Assembly (NCBI GenBank): GCA_003024785.1
Contig: PUQB01000028.1
Coordinates: 85,112 to 149,111 of the forward strand
DNA from: Selaginella tamariscina
Taxonomy: Eukaryota; Streptophyta; Lycopodiopsida; Selaginellales; Selaginellaceae
Direction: 5' to 3'
Length of the DNA stretch: 64,000 nt
Positions 1 through 10,173 of the stretch are shown here, piece by piece. A model generated the notes under the pieces. The model was not told the origin of the DNA and made no database searches. It saw only the letters and a program-made list of their open reading frames with translations. The translations under genes and the position numbers were made by a program. How positions within the stretch are numbered: the stretch's first letter is position 1; every line of letters starts with the position of its first letter.

Positions 1-469
1 ATATATCTCACAAAAACATTAATTTTTTATTTCCCCTAGGATACGAACAAGATGATATAAGAATGACATCATTATCACACGTTGTCAACATGCATCACGA
101 CATGTGTCCTAGGGTATATAATAGTTGTGGCAGCTAGGGTTTTTCTCAGGGTCACCGGGAACGTTCCCATCTAAGAACGATCCATGCGGAGCGGCTGTAC
201 TGGGACGGCATCTCAAAAAGCTGGGAGTGGGGAGAGTATGGCCCATAGAATAGAATATTTCATAAAAACCCTAAACCCTAAACCACTCCATATGTCCATG
301 GCCCATGGCACATTACTATTTCGTGCCGTATGGTGGGGCACGGTGTACTGATCCAGAAATGCGCTCCCAAGCCTTGGAACGCCAAACCCAGTGACCCTGG
401 TCTTTCTCAAGGTAGGGTTTTAGAGAAAGGCTTCATCATCCATTTCTTTTTCTTCTTCTCAATTGTTGT

Positions 470-740
470 CCAATTTTTGCTTTTTTACGTCATATATATG
501 CAATTTCTGGTCTCTTTTGCTCATATCTACAATTTTTGGTCTATTTATGATTGTTTGTGCTCATTTATGCTCTATCCAACTCATATCTAATAATTTGTGC
601 TCAATTTGAATCATTTCTTCTTGTTTATTGTCATTTTGCCTCTATTCAACTCATATATGCACATTTCCAATCATTTCTACTTATATCAACTCATATCTGC
701 ACATTTCCAATCATTAATGCTCATATAAAAGATCATTAGT
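470..740. repeat. AT-rich degenerate short-period repeat
   Basis: The stretch repeats variants of CTCATATCTGCACATTTCC, CAATCATT and TTTGTGCTCA about every 40-60 bases, with no conserved protein in any frame. It looks like an old minisatellite. The rest of 1-1040 is AT-rich and holds no gene I can support; a CCCTAAA doublet lies near 270-290. Confidence 0.5.
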
Positions 741-1044
741 GTTTTTTATACATTCTTAATTCGCATCATATATGTCATTCTTTAGATGGATTTAAACATA
801 TATTAATGAATACAATTGTTGTTGCAGTGCCTATACATAGTCTTTAAAGTTGCAAGATCCATTAATAACAAACAATAGTGATTAGGTTGATTAGTTTTTC
901 AAGTAATGGGTTCAAAAAACAAGTACATTAATTGGTTTTGACTTTTGTATGTTATGTTATATTTATATTGTTTTAATATTGTTTGTGTTGTTGTATTCTT
1001 TGTCAATCCTGCTTTTGCTGTTTATATGCTTATGTAAGCACTAA

Positions 1045-1400
1045 GAAAAGAAATTTTATTAAATCCTAAGCATCGAGGATTTTTCTTTTAGAGATTTTTT
1101 TAATACAAATCCTTAGCACTGAGGATTTAATAAATTTCTTTTGTTGGTTTCTACTTAAAGAAGTATGGCATATTAGGAAGTCCTCGGCACTATGGAGTCC
1201 CTAATATGCCATCCTTCTTTATGAAGCCAAAAGTGAGAGTACATATATCTTCAGCGACATAAATTTACTTAATTCTTCTATTTGTTCAAGCATTTATGGG
1301 ACTTAATAAGATCAATCCTTGGTGCCAAGGATTCTTTTAATACCTATGTTTCTTTTTAATATTTATAATACACAGACAAAAAATCTTCAGCAACAAGGAT
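1045..1400. repeat. Cluster of short palindromes and fold-backs
   Basis: Four related imperfect palindromes of 18-20 bp, each with arms ATCCT/AGGAT (or GTCCT/GGAGTC) around a GC core, lie at 1063-1080, 1109-1126, 1180-1199 and 1315-1332. They sit inside larger fold-backs: 1045-1070 pairs with 1119-1142, and 1157-1177 pairs with 1200-1220 with 13 contiguous pairs (ATGGCATATTAGG). No known family was recognised; it may be a MITE-like or foldback element. Confidence 0.55.
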
Positions 1401-2657
1401 TTTTCGTTCAGTTTCTAACAAGTTTCATGCAAGAAGAGATGATGAGAAGAAGAGTAGATAACATGGCCCAAATCATTACACATTCACTAGCTCCTCATGA
1501 AGAAGAGGCATCGATAAAAAATGAAGTTAAATTACCTATATATCATAGTGATGAAAACATGCCACACATACCACTAATTCTCTTGAAGGAAAACTAGCAA
1601 GTATGTCTTGCAAGGAATATCAATGCCCTTATGGATTCCTTTTGACATAATGACTACATAAGTACTTCTTAGACATTTGTTGTTGGCAAGGACAAGGAAA
1701 AACAAGCAATAGAGGCACATAAATACTGATGCAACATTTGCAAGTCCTTTTGGAAACAATGCAAGCAGATGTTGGACCTCTCAATGCTTGTGGAGAAAAC
1801 ATTTGACATATGGGATGATAATTAATGACTGTAATGCTTGAGCATCAAGGATGAGGAACAATATTGTAATGATATAGCATACCATGTGTCTGTGAAGTGT
1901 CATTTGTTATAAATAAGTGATAATTCACACATTGTCCTAGGCTCTTAGGCAAACCAATGAGTAAGTAATATTCAATTGGTTCTAACATGTTGCCTTAACA
2001 GAGTTTTATCTATGCACCAATCCTAATAGAGCTTCCACAAAAGACTGTAGTAGTGCAAAAAGTATGGGAACTTTAAGTATTACCTCCAATCAATATCCTC
2101 ATAGGACAAGAAAGTTATCGACGCTAAGAGATAGGATGTAGAGATCCAATCGGCTCCTTTTCCAAAGCAGCACATATGTTCATTCTTTTTGGGGTAATTT
2201 TGTAATAAATTAAGCATATCAAATAATAGAGGTTTTATTTCACATAAAACCCTTCCTATTCTAATAAGATGTTTTCATCTAGAGTATCACATTGATGAGA
2301 AGAATATGATCGATTCTTTGCATTCCAGGGGGTTGACAAATCCCACAAACATTCAGAAGGCAAGTCAATATGCAAGAACCACTAGATGATGACAATGGGC
2401 AAGCATTTCTCTATCATAAACAAGGAGGTGAAAGGGGTGAACTTTGTCCACAAGGTCACACGATTCAACTAGAATGAAGTAGAGAATAAATGGTTGGGGC
2501 TGGTGAAATGGATTTCATTAGCTATGATGGACAATCCCAAGGTTTGTGCATTCAAGCAACATGTAATGGACAAGCTATTTGCTGAGGCCACCGTCCATTT
2601 TCATAACAACACCATCTTAAGGTGCAACAAATATTTCAAATAGTTGCTCACAGTGAG

Positions 2658-3392
2658 TGTCACAACCTTTCCCTCTCCCCTTATGCCAACTAGGCAAAGG
2701 GTCAATTGGTGTTTATGAGAGGGCCCCTGGTCATGATGACCCAGGTCCGCTTGGGTTTTTGCCCACATATCCCACATATCCCACAATCTTTACCCAGGTA
2801 GTCAACTCACCAGGTTAGAACTATGACACTCTCCACCCATTTGAGAAAGTGGATGCCCTCATCCACAGACTTCACCCATTTGAGAAAGTGGATGCCCTCA
2901 TCCACAGACTTCAAGGGGTTGCTACTATGCCTTCCTCCAGAAGGTAGGAGGAACCTTAGTGGCTTAAGCTTTACTCAAAGTTCATCCCCTGATGAAAATT
3001 GAACCCAGGACCTCAAGGGTTGCTACTATGCCTTCCTCCAGAAGGTAGGAGGAACCTTAGTGGCTTAAGCTTTACTCAAAGTTCATCCCCTGATGAAAAT
3101 TGAACCCAGGACCTCAAGGGGTTGCTACTATGCCTTCCTCCAGAAGGCAGGAGGAACCTTAGTGGCTTAAGCTTTACTCAAAGTTCATCCCTTGATGAAA
3201 ATTGAACCCAGGACCGCTCTGATACCAAATGTCAGAACCTTTCAGTCTCCCCTTGTGCCAACTAGGCAAAGGGCTAATTGGTGTTTATGAGAGGGCCCTG
3301 GTCATGATGACCCAGGTCCGCTTGGGTCTTTTTGCCCACATATCCCACAATCTTTAGCCAGGTAGTCAACTCACCAGGTTAGAACTATGACA
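2658..3392 (-). mobile_element. TRIM (terminal-repeat retrotransposon in miniature)
   Basis: Two direct terminal repeats of about 171 and 163 bp (2658-2828 and 3230-3392), both TG...CA, flank only about 400 bp. On the minus strand the sequence just inside the 3230-3392 repeat reads TGGTATCAGAGC, the initiator-methionine tRNA primer binding site; just before the other repeat lies the purine-rich GGGTGGAGAG. Flanking pentamers are GTGAG and GTGAA, a one-mismatch target duplication. There is no coding capacity, so movement would need enzymes from another LTR element. The interior is mostly a tandem repeat (2911-3213). Confidence 0.8.
2833..3213. repeat. Tandem repeats inside the TRIM
   Basis: A 39 bp unit (from CACCCATTTGAGAAAGTGG) occurs twice at 2833-2910. 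A unit of about 101 bp starting TCAAGGGGTTGCTACTATGC occurs three times, from 2911, 3013 and 3114, nearly identical. A diverged relative of this interior reappears at about 29669-29760. Confidence 0.85.
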
Positions 3393-3505
3393 GTGAAGTG
3401 GATGAATTTTATGATCAAGGGTATAAGTTTAGAGCATCTGGAGGTTATTCTCGAGAATGAGCTAGTGGCTGTCTTTTCTCAAGAATATAAAGAAGAAGGC
3501 AGCCA

Positions 3506-4300
3506 TTGATGACTAGTTAAGATTTTTGGCATTTCCAAGAGAGACAAAAGAGGACCTTTATGAGTACCATATACAACGGGTTACTAACTGAATATTATTA
3601 TGGTATTTTGTATTCCATTAATATCCTATTGATTTTTCTGACATTTATTCTTTAGATTTGCCAAAAGGAATCTGAGTTTGCAAATTTGGCAGTCGAATGA
3701 ATGAAGGCAAGGAGAAACTGAGACGTCCAGCAGTTCACTTTCAATAATGAACTGTACTTGAAGTTCCCACGGAAAGTCACCAATGCCGATGTTCCTTTTT
3801 ATCTTGACCTTGGCTGTGTACTAAAGGACAAGATGTCATTCTATAATGACGTGGATTTGCCCCAGGGACAATGGCTGAAAATGAGGAAGAGGAAGTTGCT
3901 TCTTGGAGACTTAAGTGGCTAAGCTAGAGGTTAGGGAAAGCGATGAAAATTCTACTCGATGACACCTTTGGAGAGTGAAACAGGTTCTGTCTAGGTGCTA
4001 TGCTGCGATATTTTGGCATTGGGCAAAGCTCTTGGTGTATCAAATTTGCCGGCTGACATACCGGAGCTGGGTCAAGGCATTGACAAGATTTCTCTGTTCC
4101 CACAACATTGTACTGAAAACTCATATTCCACGTCACTTCGATAGGGTGGTCTCACATGCCTGCTGTCCACATCTAATTAAGAGTTCTCACTAGCTATATC
4201 CAATTTAAAGATAAATAATAAATCCAGTAAACAACATACATACTTTATAGACAAAGAAGCAGTATGTAACAAATATTCAAAAATAATATCTATGTTAAAA
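3506..4300. other. No supported gene; scattered coding-like debris
   Basis: Short open stretches at 3660-3920 could belong to the same unidentified remnant as 2400-3500. Nothing between 3920 and the DEX1 stop codon at 4309 is recognisable apart from AT-rich DNA that would hold the DEX1 3' UTR. Confidence 0.4.
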
Positions 4301-4308
4301 AGTTACAT

Positions 4309-4694
4309 TTAGTCCTGCCTGCTGTTGGAGAAAGAAGGGAGGGCCGTCGGATCCTTGTTATCAAGAGCAGCAACAGCCACGATCATCCCCAGCATAGGCA
4401 GCAAAATAAGCCACTTCAGAAGGCGGTAATAATGCGTGTGAAAGGTGAGCGAAAACTCGTCGTTAAAGTAAAACCCGTGCTTATCCACCATTTCAATTAC
4501 CACTGTTCCGGCCGTTCGAACCGGTACCGTGTCCATCCGTACCTTGTACGACCCAGGGCGCTCGTAGATTCTATTCTGGGTTAACTTCTTTTTACCCTGG
4601 TAATTCCCTGGCACATTCAATGTTACCTGCAAATTTTTTACATGTGATATTAAAATGACAAACAGTACAGAACATGATTAACAACATATACATA

Positions 4695-4736
<42 letters not shown>

Positions 4737-7412
4737 TGTGTGCATTTACTTATATACTCACAGTCACGTTGTAGGGTCCTTGTAATTCATGCCGGTCGAC
4801 AATTTGGAACAATACCAAGAAATTAGTCCCTGCTTCGTCCCTAAACTTCCTGGACGATGGTAATGCATATATTCCTTCATAAATAATAAATTAGTCAGAA
4901 CTAGCTAGAGCTAGTGTGTATGTAAATAAACTGCTCATTTGTAACAAATTAAGTATTTATTGCGAGTACAGTGTAGCTAGGTACTTACTATATTATTTGT
5001 GTATATATAAACTTGAGTCTTTTTACTTTTTTATTTTTTTTTGATACTACAGCTTTTAACGAGATCTATATAAATAAATTACCTGTTTATAATGATTAAA
5101 CATTATAAGCAGAAATATTATGAGAATAAAAAGCATAGTTTGAATACCTTCACGGTCGTAGCGTGGAGTCATCACGTTTCTTCCATGAGAGTGCATAGGC
5201 CAAGCCTGCAAGGTTTACAAAATTATTATGTATACATATATATGTTCAATTACTATTATATATTGTCACTGAACTCATTGAGAGTTTTATAATAGAAACA
5301 ATATTGTGTGTACGAGAGAGACCTTTAGAGGATGATGAACAATTGGAGTTTGGAAGCAGTACACGTTCCCATTCATCGTTGTAACTATCAAATCGAGGTC
5401 ATCTCCACCGTCCACATTCTCAGCCAAAACCATGCTATATCTGATAAACACAAACATAATGAAACATGCGTGTGCGTGCCACTTTTATGCGTATGTGTGT
5501 GTGCTCGCACGTTATACAGCACGCACACGCATGAATGTTTATGTGCTAAACACATTATACATAAGGCTTACGATGTTTCTCCAATGTCTATTGCATCAGC
5601 ACAGCCAGATATACCGTCGATGAGGTACAAGTAGCCATCAAACGAGGTCGTGACCAGTGTTAAGCCGGAATATTCCGAATCCCGCTTGTTAAAATTTACC
5701 AACAAAACTGAAGACATAATCCGTCCGTGTGCTCTAACCGGAAATGGTTTAATAAAACTTCCGTCAGTCCCCTTCAATACGTAGATATTCCCCGATGCTG
5801 TCGGAATAACCACGTCAGTTTTTCCGTCTGCGTCCACATCACCCACTGTTGCTCCCTGCCAGACACGCATTATTACATTGTAATATGTGTACGACGTACG
5901 AATGTATGTACAGACAAACACCACACCCATTTACATTCGAGCATATTACAAGATAATGTCAAAATGCCGTATAACTACGCTTACTCTTAACTAGCATGTA
6001 TTACATTGTATAGACATTTGTCATATCTAAATCTAAATAAAACACACATTACTAACATGTGCTATATATACACATACGTGTGAACATGTTCAGAACTAAA
6101 CCGCTAAACATATACGTTGTGAACGAAAGGAAACATAATACATACATGTGTTGCATCTCAGGAAATATATCTTGAGAAATTATGAAACATATTACATTGC
6201 AACACAAACACACACACACACACACACATAGAGCGTATACAAACACATATATGAAAATGCATAAGTATAATTTATGAATATTCAGGGGATTGATGTTTGC
6301 TATCTTTGACAGCATGACTAAATTTTACATTGATTTTAAATATTGAGAGAGAGAGAGATTAATTTATGAATATAACAATATTTGACAGTACATCTTCATT
6401 AACACGCTGAATTGACACATTTGATTATATATATTTAGAGAGAGAGAGAGAGAGAGAAATTACTTGAGCAATCATGGACTTGAGATGTACTTCCCAAAGG
6501 AGATTACCCAGATTATTCCATGCAGCTACGTTTCCTCTAGTGTCACAGCTAATGAACTCCACTTTCCCATCGTCATTTATATCAGCAGCAACCACCTGTG
6601 CGTGTATCTCCCCCATCTGCCGTGGGAAATTTGCTCTTAAAGTACCTATATTGAAAAATATCAGTTAGTACCTTACATTAATAGCTCCTGTCTGTCTCTG
6701 TCTCCCCTGTCTGCCCCTCTCTCTCTCTCACACACACACCTACCGTTATGATGCAAGGCATATACGAACCCCAGTGAAGTCCCAACAAGGATGCTGAGGT
6801 AACCACTACCATCAAGGTCTACCACGGTAGGTGCTGAGTATATATACGCACGGTAATTTACAGAGTCTGTACTAAGGTCCAAATGTGAACTCCATTTAAC
6901 TTGTTTGGTGTCCATGTTAAAAACCACGATTGCACCACCTACATACTTGCCAATATCCACATCCTTTCCTAGCTGTTCGAGATTCTCTGGCTTCTGATAA
7001 TGCCTGTTATATAATACAGGTTCATTAAAAATGTTTGTTGTCACGTGTGGGCATCTGGATAGACCTATACGAATGTTGTGCGCAATATATATGCATCTTA
7101 TTCTTCTATATTGTACTATCACACTTATACATTCTGAACAACACCTATGACATACACATGCATGCATAAATATACATAAAACACACAAGAAAAGTGTAGA
7201 GGATCTTACTCACGGTCAAAAAAATGAGAAGCTGCAACGATCAGCTCATCTACACCGTCCTTGTCAATATCTGCAATAACCTGAAACACCAGTAGTTAAT
7301 ATTATTGATGCTGTCTATATGAATTTCACTGTGAGTATATATGTCACCGTAAGAATCCACACGCACGCGCACACACAACTATCCGCGTCGTCTTTGTATA
7401 GACTGATAAAAT

Positions 7413-7455
<43 letters not shown>

Positions 7456-9802
7456 GTTTCGTATTTACATATACAAGTATACATACGTAAGAACTTACAT
7501 ATGTACAGTGTACATATTTACTCTACGAGCGTAGCTGTGTTTGTATTTACCAAAAAGAAAAAGAAAAAAGAAAAAAAACAATCAGATGTACCGTCTTGAC
7601 GAGTATACTATGTATATGAAATAGATCACTTACCGGTGTACACAGGATATGTGCATCCACGTTGACATAATCTTCCTCTTTTAAACTTTCTTTCCAATGA
7701 TCATCTCCCCACATGGATTCATCCACGTAATCATCATAATCGTATGAATATTCGTCGCTTACACCTTCTCCCTGGTCACGGAAAACTTCAAAAGAGGCTG
7801 CTGCATCCTCGTTTAGCTCTTCATTTTCGTCGACCGTAGCCATCTGCAGATTAGTAATAGTTATATTTACTCAATAATATTATACCATTCATTTATATTA
7901 CGTATGTATCGTATGCACAAAACAAACTGAAAAAACCTATACTAGGGCGACAATAATATAGTATTGCACAAAGTAATGTAGATCTCTGTCTCTGTCTGTC
8001 TGTCTCTCTCAGCAGGCACACTATGAACTAGAGATATATAATATCAGCAACATTCTCGTTTCTAATTCACTTATACCTTATGTTGCTCCTGGAGTCTCCT
8101 AACCGATCTGTTTAAGCCAGCAGCGGCCATTTGGAATCCTGCTCCAGCGTCAACAGTGTCATCTACAACTTTATTCGCGGAATGTTCTTTATTTGAGGAA
8201 TCTGTTTTGTTCGAGGAATCTGTTTTATTCGAGGAATCTTCCTTATTACCATTCGAAGAATCTGTTTTAGGAACGTTCGTTTGATTATGAGCCGGAATGT
8301 TGGCATAGCTTTGGTTTCCTGCAAACATATGTATGTACGTATGTGTGGCTTAAAGAAGCGTGTCTTTTTGTTTCTAGATTTGCGTGTGTGTTCGTGCTTA
8401 ATATACTGATAAAAATGAGTTGAATAAATCAGTTTCGAGTTTATGTACCTGGTTTAGATATTAAACTCTCATCGTGAACGTCCGGATGAGATCTGTCCAC
8501 ATAATCAGGATCCAATCCAACGTACCAGGATTTGAGAACTCGTAATTTCGGAACAGTAAACTTCTGGTCCGAATTAAAACCAGAAGACCTGCTAAAAAAC
8601 TTCGTTAACCTTTACAGGCACAGGCACAAAATTTGCTGGTAAAAAATAATTCAAGTCAATCACACATATAGCATTACCTGAATATAAGTATCTCTCCAGC
8701 GTAAGTAGGCAGAAGTATTTCTTTCATTCCATCCTTATCAATGTCGTGCACCAAGGGACTCGCGTGCACGATCGCTTGGTGAAAAGCCGGCCATCCTGAA
8801 GCACGAAAATTGTCTAAGAACGCGCGCGCACACACGCAGTGTCGTATAGTTTACACGTAGTTTGTGAATGTACCTGGAAGCTTTTCGCCATCGGAGCCCT
8901 CCAGAACGTCCAGATAGTGTACAAAAGATGGCACAATCACGTCTAGCTTCCCATCACTGATACAAAGCATATGTCCCACATGGAAACTAGTAATATAACA
9001 CACGTACAGAGACATGAAACTCACCCATTTATGTCAGAGATGGCAGGAGTGGCATAAATACTAGCACTAACTTCAGCCTGCCATCTCAGTTCCACATGCC
9101 GAGGACACTTTGAATTGGTAAGAGCTTCTTCATCCCTGCAAAAGTAAAGCATCTTATCTGTTTGTTTGAGTGTGCCTAACGTACAGGGACACTAAACAAT
9201 TTAGCAGTGACCATTTGTGTGTATGTTTCAAATCCCAAATGGTAGTATATGGCACATTACCCGTCCAATTCATCGATATAATTTATATATAATGTATGTA
9301 AACAAGGATATTTAAACGAGTGTGCCTATGTGTGTAGGTGATATATGCATAGCAACATCATAGACTTTTATACAGAAATCGGATGTAAAGCTATCCAATA
9401 AGAATTTGATCGAAATAGACTACCCATTTAGTTTCTAGTTTCTAGTTTACGTTTGTACAAATAAGTATGCAAAACCATAAACATTAACAAGAATTTATTT
9501 ATGCATTTCTTATCATACTTTATACTCTGTTAAGTGGAGACATTCTAGGTATATTTGCATAACAAAAAATCTTACAGAAACATTCATATTATAAGAAAAT
9601 GTACAGAAACATAAGAAATGCAGGTGAAAACTTACAAATTGGGGTAGCCGAGGAGATCATCACTGGCCTCCCGATTCATGAATTTGTTGCCGTGAGTCCT
9701 TTCCTCCATGTTCTTGTCGTGCGCAATGGGCTTGGATAGCTGCCCCTGGATCGGCAACCATAGCCGCAGCAGCAACACCAGGATCAACGCAGCGCCCCGC
9801 AT
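4309..9802 (-). CDS. DEX1: DEX1-like FG-GAP repeat membrane protein (15 exons)
   Basis: Exons: 9802-9636, 9135-9025, 8956-8874, 8795-8678, 8588-8449, 8318-8077, 7843-7634, 7280-7210, 7003-6744, 6645-6464, 5855-5572, 5440-5323, 5205-5148, 4874-4762, 4626-4309. All junctions are GT-AG; exons total 2475 bp, giving 824 residues without a frameshift. Residues 1-20 are a signal peptide ([20 protein letters not shown]). FG-GAP blades carry calcium-binding DxDxDG loops: DINGDGKLD (about 90), DIDKDGMKE (139), DIDKDGVDE (360), DLDGSGYLS (449), DINDDGKVE (488), DVDADGKTD (534). Residues 206-340 are a polar linker with NKTDSS repeats and an acidic stretch; one membrane helix lies at about 788-808. In Arabidopsis DEX1 (somewhat longer) is needed for primexine and exine patterning. 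9802 is the first in-frame ATG and sits directly before the signal peptide. Confidence 0.93.
4697..4733. repeat. (CA)n microsatellite in DEX1 intron 14
   Basis: About 18 uninterrupted CA units lie in the intron between the last two DEX1 exons. Confidence 0.95.
7415..7443. repeat. (TA)n microsatellite in DEX1 intron 7
   Basis: A run of about 14 TA units is followed by (TGTA)n in the intron between exons 7 and 8. Other DEX1 introns carry (AG)n at 6436-6458, (CA)n at 6210-6228 and TCTC/CACA at 6718-6740. Confidence 0.95.
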
Positions 9803-9941
9803 GACGGGAAAAAACCCTAGTCCCTCTGCTTTCAGGGTTAGGGTTTGTGGTTGCAATAAGGAGGCCCTTGTTAGTAATGAAAGGATTGTGGCTACTGCAC
9901 TTGACTTGTGTACTGTATAGCCATGGGAGACAGGGTGGCAG
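9803..9941 (-). promoter_or_regulatory. DEX1 5' leader with telo-box motifs
   Basis: Just upstream of the DEX1 ATG the minus strand reads AAACCCTAACCCTG and, closer to the ATG, CTAGGGTTTTTTCCC. AAACCCTA telo-boxes are common in plant promoters and leaders of growth-related genes. Only about 140 bp separate the ATG from the copia insertion, so the native promoter beyond that point has been pushed about 5 kb away. Confidence 0.5.
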
Positions 9942-10074
9942 TGACAAATCTTGGATCAAAGATAAGTTACTAAGTTCTTGGACAAAGCCCTTTTGTTATA
10001 TTAAAAGAAAAACAACTAGTTACATATAGTGGCCATACTCTTACGGCCATAGAGCAGAACTCTAACTCCTAACA
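9942..10074 (-). repeat. copia-1 3' LTR
   Basis: 133 bp, beginning TGTTAGGAG and ending TTTGTCA on the minus strand. It contains TATA-like stretches (CACTATATGTA and TTAATATAAC) that could act as a promoter toward DEX1. Confidence 0.9.
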
Positions 10075-10173
10075 CTCCCCCGTTCTGATCAGAATGTGTT
10101 CCCTTATGTCTACTGTTCTAATAGCATTTATACCTTGCTCTATACTACAACTACAGCTTTCTTATTACTGACC

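Larger units (their letters stand above)
2400..3500 (+). pseudogene. Unidentified coding remnant split by a TRIM element
   Basis: On the plus strand a frame stays open for long stretches upstream (about 2427-2657) and downstream (3393-3500) of the TRIM at 2658-3392. When the element and one copy of its target site are ignored, LLTV continues directly into KWMNFMIKG and the frame runs to about 3505, broken upstream only by scattered stops (for example TAG near 2640). The composition is protein-like, with Leu/Glu/Lys-rich helices, but I do not recognise the family. Similar fragments continue at 3660-3920. It could be a host pseudogene or the coding part of another transposon. No start, introns or function can be assigned. 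Confidence 0.35.

Noticed and set aside
240..300. Telomere or subtelomere
   Set aside because: Only two to three CCCTAAA units; similar strings occur throughout the LTRs and leaders.
6052..6315. Small membrane-like reading frame inside DEX1
   Set aside because: It is DEX1 intron 10 with a CA tract that reads as Cys/Val; no support as a gene.
9803..9856. In-frame N-terminal extension of DEX1 upstream of 9802
   Set aside because: The extension begins at TTG, not ATG, and translates the telo-box leader; 9802 is the first ATG and leads directly into a signal peptide.
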